A DNA stretch of 18,164 nucleotides. It comes from Coprococcus sp. (GTDB lineage Bacteria; Bacillota; Clostridia; Lachnospirales; Lachnospiraceae). Made by a program: the position numbers and the translations under genes. Of the stretch, positions 9,801-15,547 are shown piece by piece (within the stretch, counting starts at the first letter, position 1; each line of letters begins with the position of its first letter). The notes beneath the pieces were generated by a model. The model made no database searches and was not told where the DNA came from. It was given only the letters and a program-made list of their open reading frames with translations. The stretch covers positions 1 to 18,164 of the forward strand of contig JAEDGW010000051.1 of NCBI GenBank assembly GCA_016297325.1. Reading direction: 5' to 3'.

Positions 9801-12138
9801 TGCCATCAAGACTGCCTGTGCTCTGTATCTGCTCTATATCAGCAGGTGTAAGTCCTGTCTTGTCAAGCAGCTCTGAAGGAGCACCCGGTGTATCAGGTCT
9901 TGCTGCGATATCCATAACCGCCGGTGTATCTTCGCTGTCCTTCTTTGCAATAGTTATGTTCTTGCCTATAAAGTCATAGCTCTTGCCGTTCTCATCTGTT
10001 CCAGCAAGTGGAATCTTGCCGTCCATGTTACTTGTAATATCATATGTCTCGCCGTCTGCTGTCACCTGATACTCAGTGTCCTCTCCGAGATCCCATATGT
10101 TCTCAGCGGTGTAATCTACCTGTCCGCTTACAACACCTATATCGATCACTCGGCCTACACCGAAGTTGAAGTATACATGTCCGCCGCTTGGAACATTTGT
10201 CCATGACATTGTGATTCCGGAATCTACGCCCTCAACCAGGGTTGCAGCTTTCTGTCCGCCGATCTCCGCATACTTCTTTATCTGTGATGATGTTGATGTG
10301 TTATATGCATATGTCTGTCTTGAACCATAATATCCGATCCAAAAATAATTTGCTGGTGTCACAGGCTTCAGAACAAATGAAGGATTGTCATCCACGATCT
10401 CCGCTGCCGTTGCTGCGCCGACCAGGGATACCTGCTGTACCACGCCGTTCTGTACTGAAGCCATAAGAGCGGCTTCGTCTGAGTAACTGCCGCTTGTGCT
10501 GCTGTTACCGATCATTGTATCACTGCTGATGGCAAATGCTTTCTGTCCACTCGCCATGTCTATATCAAAAAGCATATTGTAAGGATCTGTAGGGTCAAAT
10601 GCTACCCTGAACGCATCAAGACTTGCAGATGATGAATTGCCTGCTGATGGCTCCGCATCACTGCTGCCGTAAACTGTCCAATATTTTGAGTAGCTTGTAC
10701 CCATCATGTAATCCGTACCATTTTTGCTGTAATGACCAACCACATCAAATTTGTAGTCTGAACCAATCATGTATGCCATGGTTCCATTGCTTATGTACCA
10801 GCTGCTATATGGCTTTGTCCATTTCACACTGTCAGAGCCAGGCTTAACTGCTTTGACAGGCCTGCTGACAATGCCATCCACAACACATCTATACCATCTG
10901 CCATGAACCGGTGTGAATGTGTATGTCTTTCCTGTTGCTCCTTCTATATCCTCAAATGTTCCTCTCTTGCTGTCTGAGCTCTGCCACTGATATGATGCTG
11001 GAGAGCCGAGAGTGTCAGCAACTAATGTTATGGTTGATGATCCCATATCCTTTCCATATGGATATCCGTCATTCATAAATGTGACAGGGCCATCATCCTC
11101 GATCGTGAATGTGGTTGTATTGTTCGCAGGAAGCTGATAGTTCTTATTGTCAAGTGCTGTAGCTGTGGCTGTGTATGTTCCTACATCCACCGCTGCACCT
11201 GTGACTGTCACGCCACACACGTCAGATCCTACAAGACTGCTGCTGTCAACCTTAACATCAGGTATCTGTTTATTTCCTGTATATTTCAGGGTTGTGTTCG
11301 ACCACACAAGCTGAACAGTTTTCTTCTCTATTGTGAAATCCACGGACTTTGAAAGGCCGTTATAATCGTCTGTCTCAGCAACTTCAAACACAGCGGTATA
11401 ATCGCCGGCCTTGACAGGAGTCTCCACCTTCTTATCAGCGGATGAACCATCCTTCATATAATATGTAACAGTTGCTGTTCCATATCTTGACTTATATACT
11501 GGCTGCTCAGCCTCATCACCGTATGTCCATCCTGTTATAGATGGAGCAGTGAGCCATCTGTTTACGCCCGGCTTCTCGGTCTCAAGAGTGTTACCACTGG
11601 CATCCTCAACGATACCAGTTGTCATATCTATACTTCCGACATATATGTCGGGATATACAGAACCATATAAAGTCCAGACATACAGATAATACGTCTTATC
11701 TGAATCAAGCTTTATTCCATCTCCTGATACAGTGTCCGTTCTTGAAGCGCTGGAACTACGTGTAAACGCCGACTCTGTGATCCATCCCGCAAATCCGCAG
11801 TCAGCAGGTGTAGAAGCACTTGCCCAGCTTCTATAATTATGTGCGCTGTCATAACTTCCCTGGTCAGTAAGCTGGCTGGATGTGAACTTTGTCTCCTGGA
11901 TAGCAAGCTTACATGGTGCAGATGCATAGCCGCTGCCAGATGTCCATGACCATCCAACCTGTGTCAGATATCCATCACTGCTCATGGTAAAACTGCTTAT
12001 CTTCAAGTTATTCATCGCCGCCGCATATGCGGTCGATCCACCTGGCATGACCAGAATACATGTCAGAGTCATGAACATAGCCATCAGAAGTGCCACACTT
12101 CTGGCAGCCAGTTTTTTTACTGCTGTTCGTCCTCTCAT
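6883..12138 (-). CDS. Giant secreted surface protein with Ig-like, FN3-like, MBG-like and Big_2-like modules
   Basis: A 1751-residue exported protein, probably an adhesin or envelope-associated stalk; the exact role is unknown. A signal peptide (positive MRGRTAVKKLAAR, hydrophobic 14-31, likely cleavage near AYAAA at 38-41) starts it. Then come a unique N-domain (about 42-185), Ig-like/MBG-like modules (about 194-270 and 272-347), a YQW...WYRCVV Ig-like module (about 355-430), a region without a firm assignment (about 437-745), an FN3-like module (about 785-857), more MBG/YDG-like modules marked by YDG, KTYDG and VYDG (about 860-1460), a MBG_2-like module (about 1475-1550), an FN3-like module (about 1575-1657) and a C-terminal Big_2-like module (about 1665-1751, TSNAKVATISRTGVITAKAKG). 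No LPXTG, SLH or choline-binding repeat is seen; the protein ends in VTVK. AGAGG lies 7 nt before the ATG. It is divergent from a MerR-type gene and its promoter has a MerR-type 19-bp spacer. Confidence 0.9.
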   Translation of the reverse strand: MRGRTAVKKLAARSVALLMAMFMTLTCILVMPGGSTAYAAAMNNLKISSFTMSSDGYLTQVGWSWTSGSGYASAPCKLAIQETKFTSSQLTDQGSYDSAHNYRSWASASTPADCGFAGWITESAFTRSSSASRTDTVSGDGIKLDSDKTYYLYVWTLYGSVYPDIYVGSIDMTTGIVEDASGNTLETEKPGVNRWLTAPSITGWTYGDEAEQPVYKSRYGTATVTYYMKDGSSADKKVETPVKAGDYTAVFEVAETDDYNGLSKSVDFTIEKKTVQLVWSNTTLKYTGNKQIPDVKVDSSSLVGSDVCGVTVTGAAVDVGTYTATATALDNKNYQLPANNTTTFTIEDDGPVTFMNDGYPYGKDMGSSTITLVADTLGSPASYQWQSSDSKRGTFEDIEGATGKTYTFTPVHGRWYRCVVDGIVSRPVKAVKPGSDSVKWTKPYSSWYISNGTMAYMIGSDYKFDVVGHYSKNGTDYMMGTSYSKYWTVYGSSDAEPSAGNSSSASLDAFRVAFDPTDPYNMLFDIDMASGQKAFAISSDTMIGNSSTSGSYSDEAALMASVQNGVVQQVSLVGAATAAEIVDDNPSFVLKPVTPANYFWIGYYGSRQTYAYNTSTSSQIKKYAEIGGQKAATLVEGVDSGITMSWTNVPSGGHVYFNFGVGRVIDIGVVSGQVDYTAENIWDLGEDTEYQVTADGETYDITSNMDGKIPLAGTDENGKSYDFIGKNITIAKKDSEDTPAVMDIAARPDTPGAPSELLDKTGLTPADIEQIQSTGSLDGIEIVDVTPTSIKINPVDGQQYQYSVDGHNWTTLTNTNIAGNYVISGITEGQTVQIRTRITAKSTKPASLWSESKTVKTASKLDVTTEGWEGVYDGQQHSASVTPAAGVSGAVVLYSASPDEAFSSEMPVFKNAGEHTVYYLAYADGYAPSYGTETVQIDKKVITAEKVLVEGDYTIKGIQFSGLLDDDELVYEDDYIVVFWGTTPGIERVVSTYRFALRDTTNTANYTLETKSLDMVHIHNWTYELREGRNDRIIAYCSETEFPVHCAYQGRDEAVACTISAESRKYDGTVYAYAVVKNWITEKTGVEAVISYEGTGDTVYPSSNTAPTNAGTYKAVVKIADVEAFAEFEIQKLDQTVEFNMSDYTYGDDIDVPAVSGAQEDPVIEYYYTTENQNTEGTLWENSTSAEPGTYYMYAKVNATDNYNEYVTEPVAFTVSARSTSSEISAADVVKTYDGNAYGITLTGDIPENAVVTYGTSDDACDETESPKYSQASDEPYTVYYKVAARGYNTVTGHATITINKRSLAISGIKAESKVYDGSDAAALDYSDVIFDGIVSGEKLEITATGTFADADAGTDKTVSITDVKISGKTAANYVIADGDIQSTAKADITKAGTTLTVAKVAAKTYGGAPFALTVKCSRTDKKTFTSSNTKVIKVDSTGKVTIVGAGTATVTVSVAANTNYKAATAKVAITVNKKAIRVTANDASKYEGKADPKLTYTAAGLVGTDKLTGIIIKRATGEKSGTYTITVSQKAGSNPNYKITFAIGRLVIKKAPWVEPSGSELYRMNLPFFVMKGKGISGKVKQSWQKVAGAAGYDVYWSYCNGKNNYNKLASAGKALTYTDKNLNNKREYKYFTVAYKMVGGKKVYIGKTNVIHVSMPNATCTNAVSVTVNKKSVVLAKGKTFKITYTQKLEDAKKKPLNHLISTEKYRTSNAKVATISRTGVITAKAKGTCTVYVMADNGVNATIKVTVK

Positions 12139-12218
12139 ATTTTACCTCTCTTTCTTTTTAGGGCAGTTTCAAAAGCCCCCTTCTAATAAAAAAGCCACTT
12201 ATTCCAAGGATTTCGCAC

Positions 12219-12243
12219 AAAAAAATGATTATCTTTCGATAAT
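12219..12243 (-). promoter_or_regulatory. Leader hairpin with T-tract upstream of the surface-protein gene
   Basis: In the predicted 5' leader of the surface-protein transcript, ATTATC and GATAAT (12238-12243 and 12228-12233) flank a GAAA tetraloop. Two bases later a T7 run follows (12219-12225). The stem is short and AT-rich. It could be a weak terminator or attenuator, or chance. Confidence 0.3.
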
Positions 12244-12245
12244 TA

Positions 12246-12274
12246 TTGACTCTTTTCCCCGAAATATTTATGAT
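12246..12274 (+). promoter_or_regulatory. Predicted promoter of the MerR-type regulator gene
   Basis: TTGACT (12246-12251) and TATGAT (12269-12274), 17 bp apart, read rightward. The expected transcription start near 12281 leaves a leader of about 138 nt to the ATG at 12419. The dyad at 12284-12301 lies just downstream of the start, where a bound dimer would block this promoter. Confidence 0.65.
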
Positions 12275-12275
12275 A

Positions 12276-12306
12276 ATTATAATTCGTACACTGATGTACG
12301 AGTCAA
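12276..12306 (-). promoter_or_regulatory. MerR-type promoter (19-bp spacer) of the surface-protein gene
   Basis: On the minus strand TTGACT (12301-12306) and a perfect TATAAT (12276-12281) are separated by 19 bp (12282-12300) rather than 17. The spacer is filled by a dyad. Known MerR-family activators bind such over-long spacers and twist the DNA so that RNA polymerase can read both boxes. The neighbouring regulator gene belongs to that family. The expected start is near 12269, with a leader of about 130 nt. Confidence 0.75.
12284..12301. promoter_or_regulatory. Predicted operator of the MerR-type regulator
   Basis: A perfect inverted repeat TCGTACA-CTGA-TGTACGA, 7-bp arms with a 4-bp centre. 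It lies almost centred in the 19-bp spacer of the surface-protein promoter and at about +3 to +20 of the regulator's own promoter. Binding by the adjacent regulator is inferred from position and family. Confidence 0.65.
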
Positions 12307-12322
12307 TAGCTATTATGCAATT

Positions 12323-12349
12323 TTCACAAATTGTTTTGTGAAGTTTTTT
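12323..12349 (+). promoter_or_regulatory. Leader hairpin with T-tract upstream of the MerR-type gene
   Basis: A perfect 8-bp hairpin (TTCACAAA, loop TTGT, TTTGTGAA; 12323-12342) followed after one G by TTTTTT (12344-12349). It lies inside the predicted leader, and a second small hairpin GGAGT/ACTCC (12350-12365) follows. It could attenuate the regulator's transcript, or the dyad could be a second protein-binding site. Confidence 0.35.
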
Positions 12350-12418
12350 GGAGTACGTCAACTCCCGCTAGATATGGCTTTTAATGGGTTGATGTTCAAG
12401 GAAAGGGGAGAGATCTGT

Positions 12419-13222
12419 ATGAATCCTGCAAATAAGGATCTGTTTCAAATTGGCGAAGTCACCAAACAGCTTGGGGTGACAAGAAGAATGCTGCTAAACT
12501 ACGAAGATCTGGGGCTTCTGACGCCCGCATACAAAAGTGAGAGCAGCGGATTCCGCTACTACTCGGCCGACAACATCGTACACATAAGAATCATAAAAAC
12601 ACTTCAGGGACTTGGATTATCACTGTCGGAGATCAGCCGATATTTTGGCAATACTGAAAAACTCGAGGATGTCATTGAGCGTATGACTTCGCTCCGCTCC
12701 CAGCTCGATCTGTGCATAGTCCAGCTCCAGCTCCGGCAATCCCAGACAGCAGGCTCTGAGATCCTCCACATCACTCTGCCATCATTCACGGCATTCTGCA
12801 GGGAATTCAAAGGCTCTGACCTGGCAGAAAAGACCGATGGTCTGCGCCAGACCTTCATCGAGGCGACAAAAAAATATAAGCTGAACTCCGTTGGCAAAAT
12901 GTGTACAGAGGTTTCTATCGGAAGGGCATCCGATGGAAGATACGTGGTTCCCGTCGCTGTGGATCCCGGTATCTCTGACGAACATGTAAAAACACTTCCC
13001 CAGATTAATGCTATATGCATATACTATCGTGGTCCTTACGAGAACTTCCACACTGTCCAGGATAAACTACTGGACTATGCAAAGGAAAACAATCTTACAA
13101 CATGCGGTTATTTCCGCAATACATTCATGGAGGGGCCTCCAACCCACGGTGCAAACAAAGACGCCTATATCACCCAGATCGCACTGCCAGTTCAGTTTCT
13201 GACCACAGGCTCTTCCATATAA
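12419..13222 (+). CDS. MerR-family transcriptional regulator with GyrI-like effector-binding domain
   Basis: A 267-residue activator/repressor of the BmrR-like type. Residues about 8-77 form the winged-helix MerR domain (IGEVTKQLGVTRRMLLNYEDLGLL, then SSGFRYYSADNIVHIRIIKTLQGLGLSLSEI, described by its usual order), about 80-108 is the dimerising coiled coil, and about 115-260 looks like a GyrI-like/AraC effector-binding domain (IYYRGPYENF at 201-210). Such domains bind small amphipathic or cationic ligands; the ligand here is unknown. The frame is open far upstream (to 11984), but that part is antisense to the surface protein and includes the promoter. GGGGAG 8 nt before the ATG at 12419 fixes the start; an in-frame ATG at 12392 has no such site. 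It is divergent from the surface-protein gene, its likely target, and probably autoregulated. Confidence 0.88.
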   Translation: MNPANKDLFQIGEVTKQLGVTRRMLLNYEDLGLLTPAYKSESSGFRYYSADNIVHIRIIKTLQGLGLSLSEISRYFGNTEKLEDVIERMTSLRSQLDLCIVQLQLRQSQTAGSEILHITLPSFTAFCREFKGSDLAEKTDGLRQTFIEATKKYKLNSVGKMCTEVSIGRASDGRYVVPVAVDPGISDEHVKTLPQINAICIYYRGPYENFHTVQDKLLDYAKENNLTTCGYFRNTFMEGPPTHGANKDAYITQIALPVQFLTTGSSI

Positions 13223-13265
13223 ATACATACAAATTCATATTTTTTTCAGAAAACCGTTTACACAC

Positions 13266-13310
13266 AAAAACTCCCCGTGCAGATCTTTACGATCCACACA
13301 GGGAGCTTTT
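13266..13310. terminator. Bidirectional intrinsic terminator between convergent genes
   Basis: CTCCC(C)GTG pairs with CAC(A)GGGAG and, inside, GATC pairs with GATC around a TTTAC loop (13271-13305). Five As lie on the left and a T4-A-T4 run on the right, so it can end the MerR-type gene (plus) and the deacetylase gene (minus, 26 bp away). Confidence 0.85.
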
Positions 13311-13335
13311 ATTTTCTATTTTATTTTCTACTATA

Positions 13336-14313
13336 TCATTCATAATTCATCTCATCCAAAGACCTGAATTCATATCCCTCCTTCTCCAGGTTCGTGAGAA
13401 CAGTATCAAGTGCCTGGGCATTTGACGACGATACATTGTGGATGAGCGGAATTGCTCCGGGATGATAGTATTTTGCAAAATGTTCAATGACATAGTCTGC
13501 GCCCGGCTGGTTGTTCACATCATAATCAAGGTAAGCCATACTCCAGAAGATGGTCTTGTACCCCATATCCTTAGCCAGCTGCAGAACCTGTTCACTGTAT
13601 TCACCGCACGGCGGTCTGAAATACTTATCCATCGGATATCCCGTCTCCTTCTCCATAAAATCGGAGCACTCTTTCAGCTCATTTTTCTGTTCCTCCACAC
13701 TCTTCTCCGGCATGCACGGATGATGAACAGTGTGATTTCCTACCTGATGCCCCTCTTCCTTCATTCTCTTCACTATATCAGGATTGTCCCTTATGTATGT
13801 CATGGTCACGAAAAAGCACCCTTTTGCATCATGCTTTTTCAGCACATCCAGCATCTGATCTGTGTATCCATTCTCATACCCACAGTCAAATGTCAGATAC
13901 ATAACCTTGTCACCTTTATCCGAACTTTCCCTGTCTATATAATACGCATCGTACTGTTCAAGCGGAAAACTGCTATCGCAGCCACTTGCACCGTGTTCCT
14001 TGTTTCTGACTATGTACCATGAATATTTCTTTGTGGGAAGCTTACTGTAATCCCTCAGCTTTGTCATATCCTCTGTCGTATCCCCCCCATTGGCATCCGC
14101 ATTTTTCTTCTCATCATCAGTCTGCGTATCCTCAGATCTTTCTCCCTTATCACCTTTCCCTTTCTGTGGGTCTTCACCATCTCTGCAGGCATCGCCAGGT
14201 GTAGCCGTCATCTTCGCCAGATCCTCCTTTTCATATATTGAACAGCCTCCAAGGAGCACCGCGATCACACACAGGGCATAAAGCCCCACCGTCATACATA
14301 TCTTTTTCAACAT
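13336..14313 (-). CDS. Lipoprotein polysaccharide (peptidoglycan-type) deacetylase, PdaA-like
   Basis: Carbohydrate esterase of the NodB/CE4 fold, closest in motif wording to the delta-lactam biosynthetic de-N-acetylase (PdaA) group, which acts on muramic acid in spore cortex. The true substrate here is not shown. It is 325 residues long, with a lipoprotein signal with lipobox LGGC (Cys24), a charged Asp/Glu/Lys/Gly linker (about 25-90), and a catalytic domain (about 135-322). Motif 1 is MYLTFDCGYENGYT (138-151); the His motif is HQVGNHTVHH (189-198); motif 3 is RPPCGEYSE (233-241); the late motif is LIHN (290-293). Cys144 replaces the second Asp of TFDDG, where I recall PdaA has Asn. AGGA lies about 7 nt before the ATG. 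It is the second gene after a membrane-protein gene, 26 bp apart. The product should sit on the outer face of the membrane. Confidence 0.9.
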   Translation of the reverse strand: MLKKICMTVGLYALCVIAVLLGGCSIYEKEDLAKMTATPGDACRDGEDPQKGKGDKGERSEDTQTDDEKKNADANGGDTTEDMTKLRDYSKLPTKKYSWYIVRNKEHGASGCDSSFPLEQYDAYYIDRESSDKGDKVMYLTFDCGYENGYTDQMLDVLKKHDAKGCFFVTMTYIRDNPDIVKRMKEEGHQVGNHTVHHPCMPEKSVEEQKNELKECSDFMEKETGYPMDKYFRPPCGEYSEQVLQLAKDMGYKTIFWSMAYLDYDVNNQPGADYVIEHFAKYYHPGAIPLIHNVSSSNAQALDTVLTNLEKEGYEFRSLDEMNYE

Positions 14314-14339
14314 CTACCGTCCTGAATTTATTTACTCAC

Positions 14340-15026
14340 CTATCCATCCGCAAGTATCTTCTGCATCATCTTATCCAGAAGCTCATCATAGGATCCTTTG
14401 TCCGCTGTCTTGTCACCTTTCTTTTTTCTCTCACTCTTCTTTACCGGCACTGCATCTCCGCTGTGTTCCGCCACCTCTTGAACCGTCGCAGCCACCTGTT
14501 TTCTGTCTTCTTTTTTCAGTCTGTTGGACAGACTGTTGCCCAGATAATTTCTCACATTATCCCTGAGAGTCATCATATACCACGACGGATCCCACTGGTT
14601 TCCCGCCATATAGAGCACAAGGCACGCCGCCAGCGAACATAGCGTCATCTTGACAGCCTCGCCATTATTGCCTACTACATAATACTGATATACCGCTGCA
14701 AATATGCCTGTCCCAGCAGCAATCACTCCGAGATTTTTTACAAATCCATTCCATACATTTATCGGAACAACTCCTATCTTCAATCTGTCTATGTACTTGT
14801 CCACAAATGAGGACACATCCCGTATATCCACATCCAGCGACGCTATATCTTCATACCTTTTCCTTATCTCCAGCAATGCTTTCTTCTTTGTGTGCCCCAT
14901 TCTGTCGCTTCCCTTTATCAGGCTTTTGAGATATCCACCCATGACAGCTCGTCCCACAGCTCCCAGCAGTCCACACATAACGATCACATACACGCACACA
15001 TTCTGACTAAATAAAATTTCAAACAT
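14340..15026 (-). CDS. Unrecognised membrane protein with three predicted membrane segments
   Basis: 228 residues; family not recognised. Predicted hydrophobic segments lie at about 8-27, 98-118 and 125-142. Between the first and second is a charged, helical stretch (about 38-85, KKKALLEIRKRYEDIASLD). The tail from about 155 is highly charged and probably cytoplasmic (KKSERKKKGDK near 197-207), ending in a short amphipathic helix. The frame is open 21 nt upstream, but GAGAGG lies between that ATG and the one at 15026, 7 nt before it, which fixes the start. It is the first gene of an operon with the lipoprotein deacetylase, so a role in envelope maturation or in anchoring or regulating that enzyme is plausible, but this is inference from position only. 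Confidence 0.8.
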   Translation of the reverse strand: MFEILFSQNVCVYVIVMCGLLGAVGRAVMGGYLKSLIKGSDRMGHTKKKALLEIRKRYEDIASLDVDIRDVSSFVDKYIDRLKIGVVPINVWNGFVKNLGVIAAGTGIFAAVYQYYVVGNNGEAVKMTLCSLAACLVLYMAGNQWDPSWYMMTLRDNVRNYLGNSLSNRLKKEDRKQVAATVQEVAEHSGDAVPVKKSERKKKGDKTADKGSYDELLDKMMQKILADG

Positions 15027-15106
15027 AGTTTTACCTCTCTTCAACACATTCGATTATTTTTGTCACAATTGCCTATCTTATCCGTTTGGCCGGTCCGGAT
15101 GGTAGT

Positions 15107-15136
15107 ATTATATGAGCACCATTTGCCGCCGTACAA
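15107..15136 (-). promoter_or_regulatory. Predicted promoter of the membrane protein-deacetylase operon
   Basis: On the minus strand a perfect TATAAT (15107-15112) has TTGTAC (15131-15136) 18 bp upstream. The -35 match is weak. The leader to the ATG at 15026 is about 75 nt and can form a small stem ATCCG/CGGAT. Confidence 0.5.
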
Positions 15137-15163
15137 TTATTTTCGCTCGACAAATATTTGGGT

Positions 15164-15191
15164 TTTACAAGTTTTTCAGTTATGATATACT
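15164..15191 (+). promoter_or_regulatory. Predicted promoter of the TSCPD-murG operon
   Basis: TTTACA (15164-15169), 16 bp, TATACT (15186-15191), with TG one base before the -10 box. The leader of about 80 nt contains a 7-bp hairpin (GCGTGCT, loop GCACAT, AGCATGC; 15212-15231, one G-U pair). It is divergent from the membrane-protein operon; the rest of this intergenic stretch shows nothing further. Confidence 0.55.
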
Positions 15192-15278
15192 AAGCCTCAG
15201 ATGAAATCTAAGCGTGCTGCACATAGCATGCGAATATTAAAATGATTGATAAAGTACAATAAGAAAAGAGGTATAGTT

Positions 15279-15524
15279 ATGGTTTATAAGACTAGAGGGA
15301 CCTGCTCAGTTGAGATTTCTTTTGATGTTGTAGACGGCAGGCTTCACGATGTAAAATTCACCGGAGGATGCAACGGTAATCTCAAAGGTATAGGAGCTCT
15401 TGTTGAGGGCATGAAACCTGAGGACGTCATAGCAAGACTCGAGGGTACAACCTGCGGATTCAAACCTACATCCTGTCCGGATCAGCTTGCTCAGGCTCTG
15501 AAACAGTATCTGGCTACAGCATAG
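15279..15524 (+). CDS. Small four-cysteine TSCPD-domain protein (TIGR03905-like)
   Basis: 81 residues, of unknown function. It carries four cysteines (9, 31, 59, 66), the last in the namesake TSCPD motif (64-68). The same motif is known from the C-terminus of some ribonucleotide reductases and from a family of short stand-alone clostridial proteins. The cysteine spacing suggests metal or redox chemistry, which is inference. An in-frame ATG lies at 15246, but GAGG 8 nt before 15279 and the conserved start (MVYKTRGTCSVEI) favour the shorter form. It is followed 23 bp later by murG in the same direction with no terminator, so the two are probably cotranscribed. Confidence 0.85.
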   Translation: MVYKTRGTCSVEISFDVVDGRLHDVKFTGGCNGNLKGIGALVEGMKPEDVIARLEGTTCGFKPTSCPDQLAQALKQYLATA

Positions 15525-15547
15525 AATCAGGAGGATTAACAATCATT

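Noticed and set aside
6863..9979. Hydrophobic-looking plus-strand frames opposite the giant surface protein
   Set aside because: They are complements of Thr/Val/Lys-rich repeat codons, which read as Val/Leu/Phe-rich frames; no start signals fit.
12155..12181. GGGC/GCCC inverted repeat as the end of a small mobile element
   Set aside because: The arms are only 4 bp, no partner end or target duplication was seen, and it lies in a leader close to the start codon.
11984..12418. Open frame extending the MerR-type gene 145 codons upstream
   Set aside because: It runs antisense through the surface-protein signal peptide, crosses both promoters and the operator, and lacks homology to MerR proteins. 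The Shine-Dalgarno site at 12419 gives a full-length family member.
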